In this document: positions 62,926-64,000 of the stretch, piece after piece
How positions within the stretch are numbered: the first letter of the stretch is position 1
How the letters are laid out: every line of letters starts with the position of its first letter
NCBI GenBank assembly: GCA_013433145.1
Contig: CM024171.1
Coordinates: forward strand, 10,788,065 to 10,852,064
Source of the DNA: Ascaris suum
Lineage: Eukaryota; Nematoda; Chromadorea; Rhabditida; Ascarididae
Length of the DNA: 64,000 nt
Direction of reading: 5' to 3'
The notes under the pieces: model-generated
What the model was told of the DNA's origin: nothing
Seen by the model: only the letters and a program-made list of their open reading frames with translations
Databases searched by the model: none
Program-made: the position numbers and the translations under genes

Positions 62926-64000
62926 TTAGAGGATGCGAGCGATATAATATCCACTCAAAACATGCGAAGCAAAACCCTAAAATGAAAATTTTTCATCAAT
63001 AATCTCGACAATATGCAAGAAAAATAGAACAATAAATCATCATTGTATGGCCATTTTTGCAACTAAAAATCAAACGGAATGCATTCGTTGCAGTGTGAAT
63101 ATTATCTTAAAAGATAAAAAGATGGAAAATTTTTGCATTGCATTGCACATTGCGATGATATCATCTTTGCCACATCGCAAAAATTGCAATCGTTTGCTTT
63201 AACATCACAAATAAATCGGTGTATTTCTTTGCTGCTCTCCGATTCGTATTCTCCTCGTCATGAAATAGCCCGCATTATTAACCGCTTTTGATATTCTCCA
63301 CTCTCCAATCGAGTAATCGTTGGCGATGCCATTATGTCTTCATTTATTTATTTATTAGATTAAATTCAACAATATTTTATATGATTAATTAAATCTAATT
63401 AATTTGCAGTTTAGTTACCGATAAAGTAGCTGTTTATGATAAAGGGCATTTATTGTTTCCTAGTGAGATGGACTGAGGAGGAGCCCGAGTGAGAGGGGTG
63501 AAGGGGGAAAGGTAGGTTGAATCTTGATTGGAGGGGATGGGAATGGTAGTACCATGGACCTACATTATTACTATTATATCACATGACTTACTCGAATCAA
63601 ATCAAACCAACGAATAGCAGTTAATATCGTATCGCAGTAACCTACCGTACAACTCTTCAGTAGTAATCATTTTCTCTTGTTTTTAAAATGATATTCTTTC
63701 GTTGTATAAAATTTACTTCATATACTATTATCCTCGCATAAATTTTATATGCCATTATTATATTCTATAATTTATTGGGATGTTCTTAATAAAAGAGTCT
63801 GAGATCTGTGTATATATCATCTTGGAAGGAGCACTGTGGCACCCTGACAGACGGTTCACACTTTGCTGTCGGATGTACATAAGTGAACATGGGGCAACGC
63901 ATGAACGCATCGATTGTCCTCTTCCTTATTCATTTGTTTCCTTCCATTTCAATTCCTATTGCATTCTTTCCCTTTTTATTTCTTTCTTTTTATTGACTGG

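Larger units (their letters stand above)
54561..64000. other. Gene-poor AT-rich region
   Basis: No gene recognised. Includes a 28-bp minisatellite (57550-57712), a 10-G tract (59085-59094), a (CAGA) core near 60836 and a short ACCGGTCATT repeat cluster (62866-62925). The longest frame, 59445-59858 on + (137 codons), has no signal peptide, known domain or splice partners. Confidence 0.45.

Overview
The window looks like nuclear DNA of a nematode. Four protein-coding genes can be read, all split into short exons (roughly 70-270 bp) by large introns whose acceptors mostly end in T-rich ..TTTCAG or ..TTGCAG. The DNA is AT-rich, and bacterial-type operons or long ORFs are absent. The nematode assignment is an inference from intron style and the closeness of the proteins to nematode and animal families. 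I cannot name the species; a parasitic rhabditid-type nematode would fit.

Layout. About 2.4-11.3 kb, + strand: a gene ending in a Shroom-type ASD2 (Apx/Shrm domain 2) coiled-coil domain, preceded by a proline/serine-rich disordered part. Its last intron carries a decayed RTE-like reverse transcriptase. About 15.1-16.9 kb, + strand: BLOC1S1 (subunit 1 of BLOC-1/BORC). About 18.4-19.85 kb, - strand and convergent with it: PYM (partner of Y14-Mago), with an intron that appears to use a GC-AG boundary and a two-codon upstream ORF. About 25.2-31.8 kb, - strand: an ING-family protein with an N-terminal ING helix region and a C-terminal H3K4me3-type PHD finger. For PYM, ING and BLOC1S1 every exon joins its neighbour in a compatible reading phase.

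The right half (about 32-64 kb) is gene-poor as far as I can read it. It holds two broken CR1/Jockey-like retrotransposon pieces (34.5-35.2 and 36.9-37.5 kb), two long (TA)n arrays, a 28-bp minisatellite at 57.55 kb, a perfect 31-bp-arm foldback at 52.14 kb, scattered degenerate (TCTG)n loci, and part of a window-wide set of C/G homopolymers of 10-13 bases that stands out in AT-rich DNA.

The four genes do not form a pathway: epithelial cytoskeleton (Shroom-like), lysosome-related organelle and lysosome transport (BLOC1S1), mRNA exon-junction-complex recycling (PYM), and chromatin reading (ING). I found no previously undescribed multi-gene system. The most useful leads are the nematode Shroom ASD2 gene, the PYM start and intron architecture, and the retroelement fossils.
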